Part shown: positions 8,018 through 15,324 of the stretch, piece by piece
Layout: each line of letters begins with the position of its first letter
Position numbering within the stretch: the first letter of the stretch is position 1
DNA from: a virus
DNA length: 32,540 bases
Virus record (IMG/VR): IMGVR_UViG_3300033153_007539
Location: 1-32,540 of that record
Direction: 5' to 3' (one strand)
Translations under genes and position numbers: made by a program
The notes under the pieces: generated by a model
What the model was told of the DNA's origin: nothing
Seen by the model: the letters and a program-made list of their open reading frames with translations, nothing else
The model's database searches: none

Positions 8018-8655
8018 TGAGAGTTTTCGTAGGATTACCTATTTTTAACTTGCAGGATCCAAAGGTAGCAGAGTCACAGCAAATTTTATTTAATTCTACA
8101 AAGCATCAATTGTTTATTAATAGGGTAATTGGAGCAAATGTAGAACATGCAAGACAAATCTTAATGAAAAGATTTCTAAATTCAGACTGTGAATATTTCT
8201 TTTGTATAGATGCAGATAACTTTGTCTTAGAAAATCCTTATCCAGATTTAATAGATCATTTAATCTCTTTAGATAAAGATGTAGTAGGTGGAGTTTATGT
8301 TTTCAAACGAAGTCCGTTTTTACCAGTATTTAGACCATTAGATTTACAAAAGGAGTATGAAGAAAAAAGGAGTTTTCCAAAAGATTATAAATTTAAGATA
8401 CCAAATGAATTGTTTGAAGTTTGCTGGATTGGAGGCGGCTTTAAGATGGTAAAAAGAAATGTTTGTGAGAAGTTGCAAGAAGTTTATAAGTTCCCTAATC
8501 TACCTATGGAGTATAAAGGAGAGTATGTAAGTGAGGATTGGAGTTTCGATATCAGGGCGAGAGAACAAGGATTTACTATTTGGGCAGATCCTACTTTTAA
8601 ATTAGCTCATTTGGGTTCGTGTAATTATACTATAGAAAATTACGGAGGTAATTAA
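8017..8655 (+). CDS. GT-A-fold glycosyltransferase inside the neck gene cluster
   Basis: 212 residues. Starts R-V-F-V-G-L-P-I-F, has the metal-binding motif I-D-A-D-N-F (Asp65, Asp67), then V-V-G-G-V-Y, W-I-G-G-G-F (about 138-143) and E-D-W-S-F near 173. These are marks of a GT-A glycosyltransferase related to GT2. It should transfer a sugar from a nucleotide sugar in the cytoplasm; donor and acceptor are unknown. It is coupled to the connector gene upstream (TAATG) and touches the adaptor gene downstream, so it was inserted between two genes that normally sit together. GGAGG near its end serves the next gene. Confidence 0.8.
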   Translation: MRVFVGLPIFNLQDPKVAESQQILFNSTKHQLFINRVIGANVEHARQILMKRFLNSDCEYFFCIDADNFVLENPYPDLIDHLISLDKDVVGGVYVFKRSPFLPVFRPLDLQKEYEEKRSFPKDYKFKIPNELFEVCWIGGGFKMVKRNVCEKLQEVYKFPNLPMEYKGEYVSEDWSFDIRAREQGFTIWADPTFKLAHLGSCNYTIENYGGN

Positions 8656-8656
8656 A

Positions 8657-9013
8657 ATTACAAATTTAGATGTTCAAAACATTAGAAATGAAATAAATTA
8701 CTATGGAGATACAGTTACCGTTAGAGTAATTACTGACGATTCTTACTCAAAATGGGGTGATGCTACTGAATCTGCTGCAGACACTGAAGGTGTGAAGTGT
8801 ATAGTTAATGATTTTACTGCTGATGAATTAAAAGAAATGGAATCTATTTATCAAGAAGCAGAAAAGAGATTTTACTTTTTGTCTGATAGAACAGATATAG
8901 CAAATGGAAGTCGTATAATATTTGATAATATAACTTATGAAATAATTAGAGTAATCAAACAAACTATGGCTGGTAATACTTATACTATCGAAGCATGGGG
9001 CAAACCGGTTTAG
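8657..9013 (+). CDS. Head-tail adaptor/stopper-like protein, probable ATT start
   Basis: The frame is open from before 8657. The segment encoded ahead of GTG 8792 (D-V-Q-N-I-R-N-E-I then G-D-T-V-T-V-R-V-I) belongs to the domain, so GTG is too late. No ATG, GTG or TTG lies in frame upstream after the glycosyltransferase stop. ATT 8657 sits eight bases after GGAGG (8644-8648), with ATT 8651 as alternative. The product would be about 118 residues, ending G-N-T-Y-T-I-E-A-W-G-K. Small beta-barrel neck proteins of the SPP1 gp16 type have this look (G-D-x-V-T-V-R...G-V-K-C...Y-E-I-I-R-V). It would close the connector. Confidence 0.65.
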   Translation: MTNLDVQNIRNEINYYGDTVTVRVITDDSYSKWGDATESAADTEGVKCIVNDFTADELKEMESIYQEAEKRFYFLSDRTDIANGSRIIFDNITYEIIRVIKQTMAGNTYTIEAWGKPV

Positions 9014-9096
9014 AAACATTTATTAAGTTCTATGTTTTAGATAAAATGTTGGGGAATGTTCAATTCCCTTATACCTCCCTCAATGGAGACCATTAA
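8995..9096 (+). CDS. Possible small protein (33 aa)
   Basis: ATG 8995 overlaps the end of the adaptor gene by 19 bases and reads to TAA 9094-9096. The sequence (G-L-E-T-F-I-K-F-Y-V-L-D-K-M-L-G) is a plausible amphipathic helix. It fills the gap before the next neck gene. No clear ribosome site; low confidence. Confidence 0.3.
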   Translation: MGQTGLETFIKFYVLDKMLGNVQFPYTSLNGDH

Positions 9097-9116
9097 GGGA
9101 ATTCACAGAGTGAAGA

Positions 9117-9578
9117 ATGGCAATAAGTAAAGAAAAAATTGGGACAGATGTATGGGAAATTATTTATGATAGATTAACTGGAGTTACTTCAGTAACACTT
9201 GCAGATGATTCTACTCAAACTGTTCAAACTCATACAAGTACTTACCCAGACAAAGTAGCAAGTTCTAAATCAAGTTATCCTATTTTAGTTTTAGAACCAA
9301 TTAATTTAGCTTGGGAAAGACACACCTTAACAAAAAAGAAGGTAAATGGAACTTTTACTGTAGATATCTATACAACTAAAGGAGAAAGTGCAGAATTGTT
9401 TTTAGATGCCATAATTAACTCCATAGAAACGTACAGAGACACATTATCTGGTTTGGGTATGGTATTTGTTAACCTTGATTCAACAAGTTTTGATAATGTA
9501 GAAAGAGGAGGCTTTGGAGTGCATTTGGCTTCATGCATATTCAGTTTCAAATATTACTTTACGGAGACAAACATATAA
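9117..9578 (+). CDS. Neck/tail terminator-like protein
   Basis: 153 residues. ATG 9117 follows GAG-rich sequence; the stop overlaps the next ATG (TAATG). The N-terminus is helical and precedes T-Y-P-D-K-V-A-S-S-K-S-S-Y-P-I-L-V-L-E, then beta strands with V-D-I-Y-T-T-K and the helix A-E-L-F-L-D-A-I-I-N-S-I-E-T-Y. This order of strands and a long helix is that of tail-completion proteins of the lambda gpU / SPP1 gp17 group, which cap the tail tube at the head end. Identification leans on position between the adaptor and the tube gene. Confidence 0.55.
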   Translation: MAISKEKIGTDVWEIIYDRLTGVTSVTLADDSTQTVQTHTSTYPDKVASSKSSYPILVLEPINLAWERHTLTKKKVNGTFTVDIYTTKGESAELFLDAIINSIETYRDTLSGLGMVFVNLDSTSFDNVERGGFGVHLASCIFSFKYYFTETNI

Positions 9579-10069
9579 TGGAAATCGTAATGAAAACAAA
9601 TCTTATTAAGAAGGACATTAAAAGAGTAGTAAGAACTGCTCTTAGTTTGACTGAAGAAGAGATGAAAGAAGTTATGTTAGCAAGTGATATATTTATGTCA
9701 GCAGTTCAAAAATCTGCTAAATTAAGGGCTCCAAGATGGACTGGTGCTTTAGCAAAAAGTATAAGAAAGCATGCTCCAACAAGAGGAACGGAATCTGGAA
9801 ATATTGTAATTACAGTAGACTCACCATATGGCGCTGTTCAAGAGTATGGATTTAGAAAGCATGGTGTCGGAGGTGCTTGGGCTACAAGAAAAGGAAGGGT
9901 ATTCGCAGAATGGTTGCATATGAAAGGATTACCAATTGGAGGAGCTAAAGTACAAAAAGCTTATAATCCTTCAGGATATTTTGTTGGTCCGGCTGTAGAG
10001 ATAAATTTAAGTAATCTACCAAACTTATTAAATCAACACTTAGCTAAAGCAATAAAAGGAGGTAAATAA
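9578..10069 (+). CDS. HK97 gp10-like neck/tail protein
   Basis: 163 residues from ATG 9578, which overlaps the previous stop; the frame extends upstream to 9533, but that part lies within the preceding gene and is not conserved-looking. Signature: a long N-terminal helix, then K-L-R-A-P-R-W-T-G-A-L-A-K-S-I, V-D-S-P-Y-G-A-V-Q-E-Y-G and late G-Y-F-V-G-P-A-V. That is the classic gp10-like pattern (A-P-x2-T-G-x-L-x2-S-I ... Y-A-x2-V-E-x-G). These proteins act in joining head and tail. Confidence 0.8.
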   Translation: MEIVMKTNLIKKDIKRVVRTALSLTEEEMKEVMLASDIFMSAVQKSAKLRAPRWTGALAKSIRKHAPTRGTESGNIVITVDSPYGAVQEYGFRKHGVGGAWATRKGRVFAEWLHMKGLPIGGAKVQKAYNPSGYFVGPAVEINLSNLPNLLNQHLAKAIKGGK

Positions 10070-10071
10070 AA

Positions 10072-10365
10072 ATGCCAGAACGTTTTGAAAAAATCCGAAG
10101 AAAAATATGGGCTGGATTAAAGGGAAAAATCAATCCAAGAACTAAGAAACCCTATACTGAAAGTGAATCTTATGCAATTGCTACAACACAATATAAGAAA
10201 AAATATGGTAAAGCACCAAGCAGATCAATGAGTGTAGTAAACAAATTCATTATAGAACTGAGAAAAGGAGGTAAGAAGCCCTGTCCCGGAAGTAAAATCC
10301 GATCCAAAGGCAAAGGTCAAGGAAAAGGTTACGGAAAGGGAAAGGGACCAATAGGAAGAAAATGA
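10072..10365 (+). CDS. Small very basic protein (97 aa)
   Basis: 97 residues starting two bases after the previous stop, with an AGGAGGT site inside that gene. N-terminal half: F-E-K-I-R-R-K-I-W-A-G-L-K-G-K and S-Y-A-I-A-T-T-Q-Y-K-K-K-Y-G-K-A-P. The C-terminal third is a low-complexity Lys/Gly tail (repeats of G-K-G). The tail could bind nucleic acid or an acidic partner. Function unknown; genes like it occur beside neck genes in related contigs only as far as I recall, so I assign no role. Confidence 0.65.
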   Translation: MPERFEKIRRKIWAGLKGKINPRTKKPYTESESYAIATTQYKKKYGKAPSRSMSVVNKFIIELRKGGKKPCPGSKIRSKGKGQGKGYGKGKGPIGRK

Positions 10366-10532
10366 AATATAGAGTAACTAATAAAAAAGGACGCCATATT
10401 AAGTTTGCTGGAGTTGTTTTTGGACCATATGAAACAAAGATAGTAAACGAAATTCCTCCAACTGACTCATTCACATTCGAAAAGATAGAAGAGAAAGAAG
10501 AGCCAAAGAAAACTGAAAGGAGGACTAAATAA
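10362..10532 (+). CDS. Small protein (56 aa) before the tail tube gene
   Basis: 56 residues, ATG 10362 overlapping the previous stop (ATGA) and stop directly abutting the tail tube ATG. A beta-like first half (F-A-G-V-V-F-G-P-Y-E-T-K-I-V) and a charged Glu/Lys tail. The GAAAGGAGG inside its end is the ribosome site of the tube gene. Unknown function, but tight coupling on both sides supports a real gene. Confidence 0.6.
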   Translation: MKYRVTNKKGRHIKFAGVVFGPYETKIVNEIPPTDSFTFEKIEEKEEPKKTERRTK

Positions 10533-11135
10533 ATGACATCACAATTTGACGGAGCATGGAGTGAGACAGCATTAATCGGGATTACAGGACATGACGATGA
10601 TAATGATATGAACTTTCATGCAATTACCGAAACAGTAGATATAGATATCGGAGATAAAGATTTTGATACAATTGCAACATTATCAGGCGGGAGACTTATT
10701 AAATTTACACCTCAAGAACCTACTACAATAACTCTTGAAGCATATCCAGTAGAAGCTGGAACAGACTCAGGAACTACAGGTAAAGGATTCTTTGACTTAA
10801 TGCATACACAAGATGCCTCTGAACCACAAGATATTGACGTAGACAGAGTAAGAACTCAATATAGAATTGCAATTTTATGGACAAATAATACAAGTATAAC
10901 AGCAGCAAACCAATTAGTTGGTACAGCATATGCAGGATTAAGAGTTGTAGCAGCAGACGGATACTTTACAAGTGTAAAACCAAGTTATACTGATGGAATC
11001 TTGAAGTTTACAGTTGTATATAAAGTACCTCCATTTGATTCAAGTGGATCAGCAAATGTAGTAATTCAATCTACAGATATTGGCGGCGCTTCGATCACTG
11101 CTTTGGTTTCATATACGAGTACTAATAAGTGGTAA
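10533..11135 (+). CDS. Major tail tube protein
   Basis: 200 residues, strong GAAAGGAGG site. Beta-rich with T-V-D-I-D-I-G-D-K-D-F-D, a G-G-R-L-I-K-F-T-P-Q-E-P-T-T-I-T-L-E-A-Y-P segment, F-F-D-L-M-H, and a late F-T-V-V-Y-K-V-P-P-F-D. Size, fold pattern and place after the neck genes fit tail tube proteins that stack as hexameric rings. Archaeal tailed-virus tube proteins have a similar arrangement of antigen-like strands. No sheath gene follows, which points to a non-contractile tail. Pyrimidine-rich sequence after the stop (11139-11151) may weaken transcription into the cassette that follows. Confidence 0.7.
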   Translation: MTSQFDGAWSETALIGITGHDDDNDMNFHAITETVDIDIGDKDFDTIATLSGGRLIKFTPQEPTTITLEAYPVEAGTDSGTTGKGFFDLMHTQDASEPQDIDVDRVRTQYRIAILWTNNTSITAANQLVGTAYAGLRVVAADGYFTSVKPSYTDGILKFTVVYKVPPFDSSGSANVVIQSTDIGGASITALVSYTSTNKW

Positions 11136-11164
11136 CACTTTCTTTCTTTTCGAGAGGAAAATAA

Positions 11165-13141
11165 ATGAAAGGAATACCGAAAGTATTAGTGAGTTGCCCG
11201 ACGAGTGATCGTCACTCCCATTTACTTGAGAGATGGATTGATCATCTAAATAGTCTAACTTATCCAAACTTTGAAGTTTTATTAGTGGATACTTCATTAG
11301 ATAAAGGAGAGTATTATAAATATCTAAAGAAATTAAAGGTTCATAAGAAAATTAATGTAATTAGACTAAAGTGGAATCCAGAAAAAAGGCATATACTTCA
11401 GCACTTAGCAGATGCCAGAGAGAATATTAGACAGTACGCTTTAAGGAACAACTTTGACTTTCTTTTCTTCTGTTTTCAAGGAGATACACAAATAGAAACG
11501 ATTAATGGGGCAAAAAAGATAAAGAATATAGAAATTGGAGAATTAGTTAAAACACATGATGGAGAATATAGAAGAGTAACTAAAATTTATAAAAGAAAAT
11601 ACCATCAAAAAAATGGAATCATTTGGGTTCGAGCAGGTAGGCAATTAATAAAAAATACTCCAGAGCATCCTTATTATGTTCTTAGGGATAATTGTTTTCA
11701 ATGGATTCATGCAAAAAATCTTTTAAGTACTGATAAATTAGCATACCCTATAAAAATCAAAGAAGACTTTATTAATTTTGATTGCCATGGGCGAGGTAGA
11801 AAATCTAAGATTCGTACTCCAGGAAAGATTTACAAAAAAAATTCAAGAAATAAGAATTTTAAGGTGGATTACTATGGTGATTATTTAGTTGATAAAGATT
11901 TAGCAAGGTTTTTTGGTTTATATTTAGCAGAAGGATGTCGTTCTTCAGATGGGATAAGATTTACTTTTAATAACAATGAATTAGAGTACATAGATTTTAT
12001 TAAGGAAGTTTGTGAAAAAAAATTTAATAGAACACCAACCATAGATAAAAGATGGGCAACAACAGTAAAATTAAATATAAAAGAATTTTCAAAAAGATTT
12101 TCTGAATGGTTTGGGATAAATGCAAGAGTTAAGAAGATTCCAGATTTTGTTTACGATTGGAATGACATTAATAAGGCTTCTTTTTTAAGAGGATATTTAG
12201 AAGGGGATGGCCATTTTAATAATTCTGGGAGTTGTTCTTATATAACTGCCAGTAAAGATTTAGATGAAGGTATTAAATTATTATCGAATAGTCTTGGATT
12301 AGCAAGAATTAAGACACAAATTGTTAAACCATTGAAAGTCATTCTAAAATCATCAAAAAGGGAAATAAAATCACAAGGAGGTTATCAGAGTTATATAAAT
12401 CAATATTCTACTTTTAAAATATTAGACCTTTGCGATGGCGAAATTTTTGGTAATTATCTTCTTGTTAATGCTAACATAGAACATAAAAAAAATAGAAACG
12501 AGTGTGATGTTTATAACTTGGAAGTTGAAGATAAACACACATACACCGCTAATGGTATTGCAGTCCACAATTGCGATGATGATATCTTTGTTCCTAAGAA
12601 TTCTATTCAAAAGTTAATTTCCAGAAATAAGGAATTGGTAGGCTTTTATGTTCATATTTATAATCCTTCTGCGAGAGTGCCTTGTGTCCAAAAAGAAGGA
12701 GGATTTGAGGTAGGAAAGGGCTGTTATTGGTTTAATTTCGCTGAGATTAATGAATACAAGAAATTTATTAGAAAGTATAAAAAGAATGAATTGACTTTAC
12801 AAGAGAAACATCTTATTCCATTTATTATTAAAGATAGATGGAGGCCAGATATAGTTCCTGTTTGGGCAGTAGGAATTGGTTGTTTAATGATTAGAAAAGA
12901 AGTTTTAGAGAAAGTTCCATTTACTACACACGATACTTTCATTTGGGGAGAAGATAATTGGTTCTTTCAGGCTTGCGAAGATAAAAAATTCCAATTTTGG
13001 TTGGATACCAGCGTTAGGGCAATACATAAAAATACTAATTGGAATATGATTAGTGCAAAATGCAGGCAAAATACTCGTATGGTATTAGCGATTGGTCCAA
13101 CTAACGCCAAGGGAAATGTTTTATTGAGGGGTAAAAAATGA
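11165..13141 (+). CDS. GT2-type glycosyltransferase containing an intein
   Basis: 658-residue precursor. The N-extein (1-102) starts K-V-L-V-S-C-P-T-S-D-R, a GT-A nucleotide-sugar-binding start, and ends F-L-F-F. The intein occupies 103-469; the C-extein resumes C-D-D-D-I-F-V-P, so splicing rebuilds a GT-A DxD metal site. Downstream V-G-I-G-C-L-M-I and W-G-E-D-N-W-F-F are the usual acceptor-side and catalytic-loop motifs. The mature enzyme would be 291 residues. It opens the cassette behind the tail tube gene and overlaps the next GT2 gene by four bases (ATGA). Without splicing the enzyme would be inactive. Donor and acceptor unknown. Confidence 0.85.
   Translation: MKGIPKVLVSCPTSDRHSHLLERWIDHLNSLTYPNFEVLLVDTSLDKGEYYKYLKKLKVHKKINVIRLKWNPEKRHILQHLADARENIRQYALRNNFDFLFFCFQGDTQIETINGAKKIKNIEIGELVKTHDGEYRRVTKIYKRKYHQKNGIIWVRAGRQLIKNTPEHPYYVLRDNCFQWIHAKNLLSTDKLAYPIKIKEDFINFDCHGRGRKSKIRTPGKIYKKNSRNKNFKVDYYGDYLVDKDLARFFGLYLAEGCRSSDGIRFTFNNNELEYIDFIKEVCEKKFNRTPTIDKRWATTVKLNIKEFSKRFSEWFGINARVKKIPDFVYDWNDINKASFLRGYLEGDGHFNNSGSCSYITASKDLDEGIKLLSNSLGLARIKTQIVKPLKVILKSSKREIKSQGGYQSYINQYSTFKILDLCDGEIFGNYLLVNANIEHKKNRNECDVYNLEVEDKHTYTANGIAVHNCDDDIFVPKNSIQKLISRNKELVGFYVHIYNPSARVPCVQKEGGFEVGKGCYWFNFAEINEYKKFIRKYKKNELTLQEKHLIPFIIKDRWRPDIVPVWAVGIGCLMIRKEVLEKVPFTTHDTFIWGEDNWFFQACEDKKFQFWLDTSVRAIHKNTNWNMISAKCRQNTRMVLAIGPTNAKGNVLLRGKK
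11471..12571 (+). mobile_element. Intein with LAGLIDADG homing endonuclease
   Basis: 367 residues in frame in the glycosyltransferase. Block A: Cys103 then F-Q-G-D-T-Q-I-E-T. Block B: N-T-P-E-H-P-Y-Y-V (the T-x2-H motif). Two dodecapeptide motifs: F-F-G-L-Y-L-A-E-G (about residues 255-263) and L-R-G-Y-L-E-G-D-G (about 340-350) with catalytic acids Glu and Asp. Block F: D-V-Y-N-L-E-V-E. Block G: G-I-A-V-H-N followed by Cys +1 of the host protein. All splice residues (Cys1, block B His, penultimate His, final Asn, Cys+1) are present, so it should splice and could home. Confidence 0.93.
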
Positions 13142-13881
13142 AAGATCTAATTACAGTAGGAATACCTACTTACAAGATAATACCTCAGATTTATGGAGCC
13201 ATAGATAGTGTCCTCGAACAAAATATTGATTTTGAAATATTGATTGTAAATGATAGTGGAAATTCAGAACATCCAAACATTAAAAGATTAGCAAAGGATT
13301 TTGAGCATCTTAATAACTTTAGGATAGTTCATCATAAAGAAAACTTAGGAATTGGTGCAGCAAGAAATACTATTATAAACAATGCAAATGGGAAGTATAT
13401 CTTTTTTTTGAGTGATGACGATGCACTTTTACCAGATTCTTTAAAGAAATTTCTTAAAGTAGCAAAAGAAAATCCAAATTCTATTATTTATTCAAGTTAT
13501 TTAGTAATAGATTCAAATGGGAAGATAATTCAAAGAGTTAATGTCCAAAGGGCTCCAAGTAAAGAATCGCTTAAACAAAAGGTAATTGAGTTTGCAGTAC
13601 ATGATAGTATGTTCATTTGTTATAATTTCCTTGCACCAACTAAACTAATGAAAGAATATAAATTTAAATCAGAATTAAGATTTGGTGAGGATTTAGAACA
13701 TTTGCTTAGATGCTTGCTTATTGAAGATGTAAACTTTATAGGAATATCCGAATTTTTATTTAAGTATAGTGTTCATATGAATTCTACTTCTACTTTAAAG
13801 AGAAAAGAAATACATGAAAATGATAATAAAATAAGAAAACAAATTAATAAATTAGCTAAGAGGCAAATATTCGATGGATAA
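13138..13881 (+). CDS. GT2 family glycosyltransferase
   Basis: 247 residues, ATGA overlap with the previous gene. Standard GT2 motifs: I-T-V-G-I-P-T-Y at the start, I-L-I-V-N-D-S (about 34-40), N-L-G-I-G-A-A-R-N (69-77), and F-F-L-S-D-D-D-A (metal-binding Asp93-95). The C-terminal part is helical with G-E-D-L-E-H. Expected to add one sugar in the cytoplasm. It overlaps the radical SAM gene by 8 bases, so the cassette is one operon. Confidence 0.88.
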   Translation: MKDLITVGIPTYKIIPQIYGAIDSVLEQNIDFEILIVNDSGNSEHPNIKRLAKDFEHLNNFRIVHHKENLGIGAARNTIINNANGKYIFFLSDDDALLPDSLKKFLKVAKENPNSIIYSSYLVIDSNGKIIQRVNVQRAPSKESLKQKVIEFAVHDSMFICYNFLAPTKLMKEYKFKSELRFGEDLEHLLRCLLIEDVNFIGISEFLFKYSVHMNSTSTLKRKEIHENDNKIRKQINKLAKRQIFDG

Positions 13882-14818
13882 CAAAATAGAATCCTATAGT
13901 GCAGCGAGCATAATACCCACAAAATTATTTCATATTAATTCTATAAAAAAAGGAAAAATAAAGCCCCTTCATATACAATTAATTCCAACTAATAAATGTA
14001 ATTTAAATTGTCCTTTTTGTAGTTGTGGAGATAGAGATAGGCAAAAAGAGTTGACATTTGAAGAAATCATAAAGATTTTAGATATCTGTGCGAAATACGG
14101 AACCAAAGCAATCACAGTCACAGGAGGGGGAGAACCACTATTCCATCCAAAGATTAATCAAATTTTTAGATATGCGCATAAGAAAGGAATGCAGATAGGT
14201 TTAGTTACTAATGGAACAACACTTAATAGATTACAGGAACATAAAAATTTAACTTGGTGTAGGATTAGTAGTGCTGATAATCGAATACCTGCATATAAAA
14301 TAATCTCTGCTGCTTTAAAAGTTAATCCTCATACAGACTGGGCATTTAGTCATGTGATTACAAATAAACCAAATTATTCAATTATGAGGCATCTAATCAA
14401 GTTTGCTAATAATTATAATTTTACTCATATTAGATTGGTTTCTGACCTATGCGATTTAGATAATGTTCCTTCTATGGATGAAATTAAACTTAATTTATCA
14501 TTGGTGAATGATTCTAAAGTTATTTATCAGGGAAGGAAAGAGAGTACACGCGGAACAAAAAAGTGCTATATTTCTCTTCTTAAACCAGTCATTGCTCCAG
14601 AAGGAATATTTGGATGTTGCGGCGCTCAATACGCAATTCACGGTCAGAAAAAGGATTTCATAGATAAAATGAAAATGGGAGAACTTTCGGATTTAAAGAA
14701 TATTTTTGAACAACAGAAATATTTTGATGGGAGTATATGTGATATATGTTATTACAAATCCTATAACGAAATATTATCTAAATTATTATCTAAACCAGAT
14801 CATTTAGAGTTTGTATGA
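13874..14818 (+). CDS. Radical SAM enzyme with C-terminal cysteine cluster
   Basis: 314 residues. Cys42, Cys46 and Cys49 form C-x3-C-x2-C, which binds the [4Fe-4S] cluster; V-T-G-G-G-E-P (about 77-83) is the SAM-binding loop. A C-terminal set of cysteines (K-C-Y-I, G-C-C-G-A-Q-Y, I-C-D-I-C-Y-Y) suggests a SPASM/twitch-like auxiliary Fe-S site. Such enzymes modify peptides, sugars or cofactors; nothing here fixes the substrate. Placed between a GT2 gene and a methyltransferase gene with overlaps on both sides, so a sugar modification or a modification of the same acceptor is the natural guess. The MoaA-like fold is certain, the reaction is not. Confidence 0.85.
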   Translation: MDNKIESYSAASIIPTKLFHINSIKKGKIKPLHIQLIPTNKCNLNCPFCSCGDRDRQKELTFEEIIKILDICAKYGTKAITVTGGGEPLFHPKINQIFRYAHKKGMQIGLVTNGTTLNRLQEHKNLTWCRISSADNRIPAYKIISAALKVNPHTDWAFSHVITNKPNYSIMRHLIKFANNYNFTHIRLVSDLCDLDNVPSMDEIKLNLSLVNDSKVIYQGRKESTRGTKKCYISLLKPVIAPEGIFGCCGAQYAIHGQKKDFIDKMKMGELSDLKNIFEQQKYFDGSICDICYYKSYNEILSKLLSKPDHLEFV

Positions 14819-15324
14819 GAGTCCAAAATAATCCATATTATAGAATAATGATGAGACTTATTCCAGCAGATGCTACAGTCCTTGATTTAGGATGTGGCAG
14901 AGGAGATCCTTTTATTGATACCAATTTTAAGAAGTTAATTGGTATTGACTTATTTAGCAAGAAATTTGATATGCCAGAATATACTAAAATAATGTACAGA
15001 GACATTAAGAAAATAGATAAAATGTTTCTTCCTAAATCTTTTGATGTGATTACTGCGATAGATGTAATAGAACATTTAACAAAAAGAGAAGGAGGAACCT
15101 TGCTCAAAAATGCTGAAATAATTGCTAAAGATATGATTCTTATTTTTACACCATTAGTTTGGTCAGATAATAAAGAGCATGTAGAGGATGAATCACTTTG
15201 GTGCTATGGAAATAAGTATAATTATCATAAATCACTCTGGACAATAAAAGATTTTATTAAACGAGGATATAATGTAGTACCTTGTCAAGAAGGATATGTG
15301 CTCGCTGTTAAGGTATTAAAATGA
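14815..15324 (+). CDS. Class I SAM-dependent methyltransferase
   Basis: 169 residues, ATGA overlap with the radical SAM gene. Motif I V-L-D-L-G-C-G-R-G (22-30), I-G-I-D-L after it, and F-D-V-I-T-A-I-D-V-I-E-H-L (76-88) are as in Methyltransf_11-type small-molecule or sugar methyltransferases. The short length leaves little room for a nucleic-acid-binding part. Ends with another ATGA overlap onto the kinase-like gene. Confidence 0.85.
   Translation: MRVQNNPYYRIMMRLIPADATVLDLGCGRGDPFIDTNFKKLIGIDLFSKKFDMPEYTKIMYRDIKKIDKMFLPKSFDVITAIDVIEHLTKREGGTLLKNAEIIAKDMILIFTPLVWSDNKEHVEDESLWCYGNKYNYHKSLWTIKDFIKRGYNVVPCQEGYVLAVKVLK

Noticed and set aside
9533-9577. Upstream start of the gp10-like gene
   Set aside because: These 15 codons lie within the preceding gene; ATG 9578 overlaps the stop in the TAATG manner used throughout this operon.
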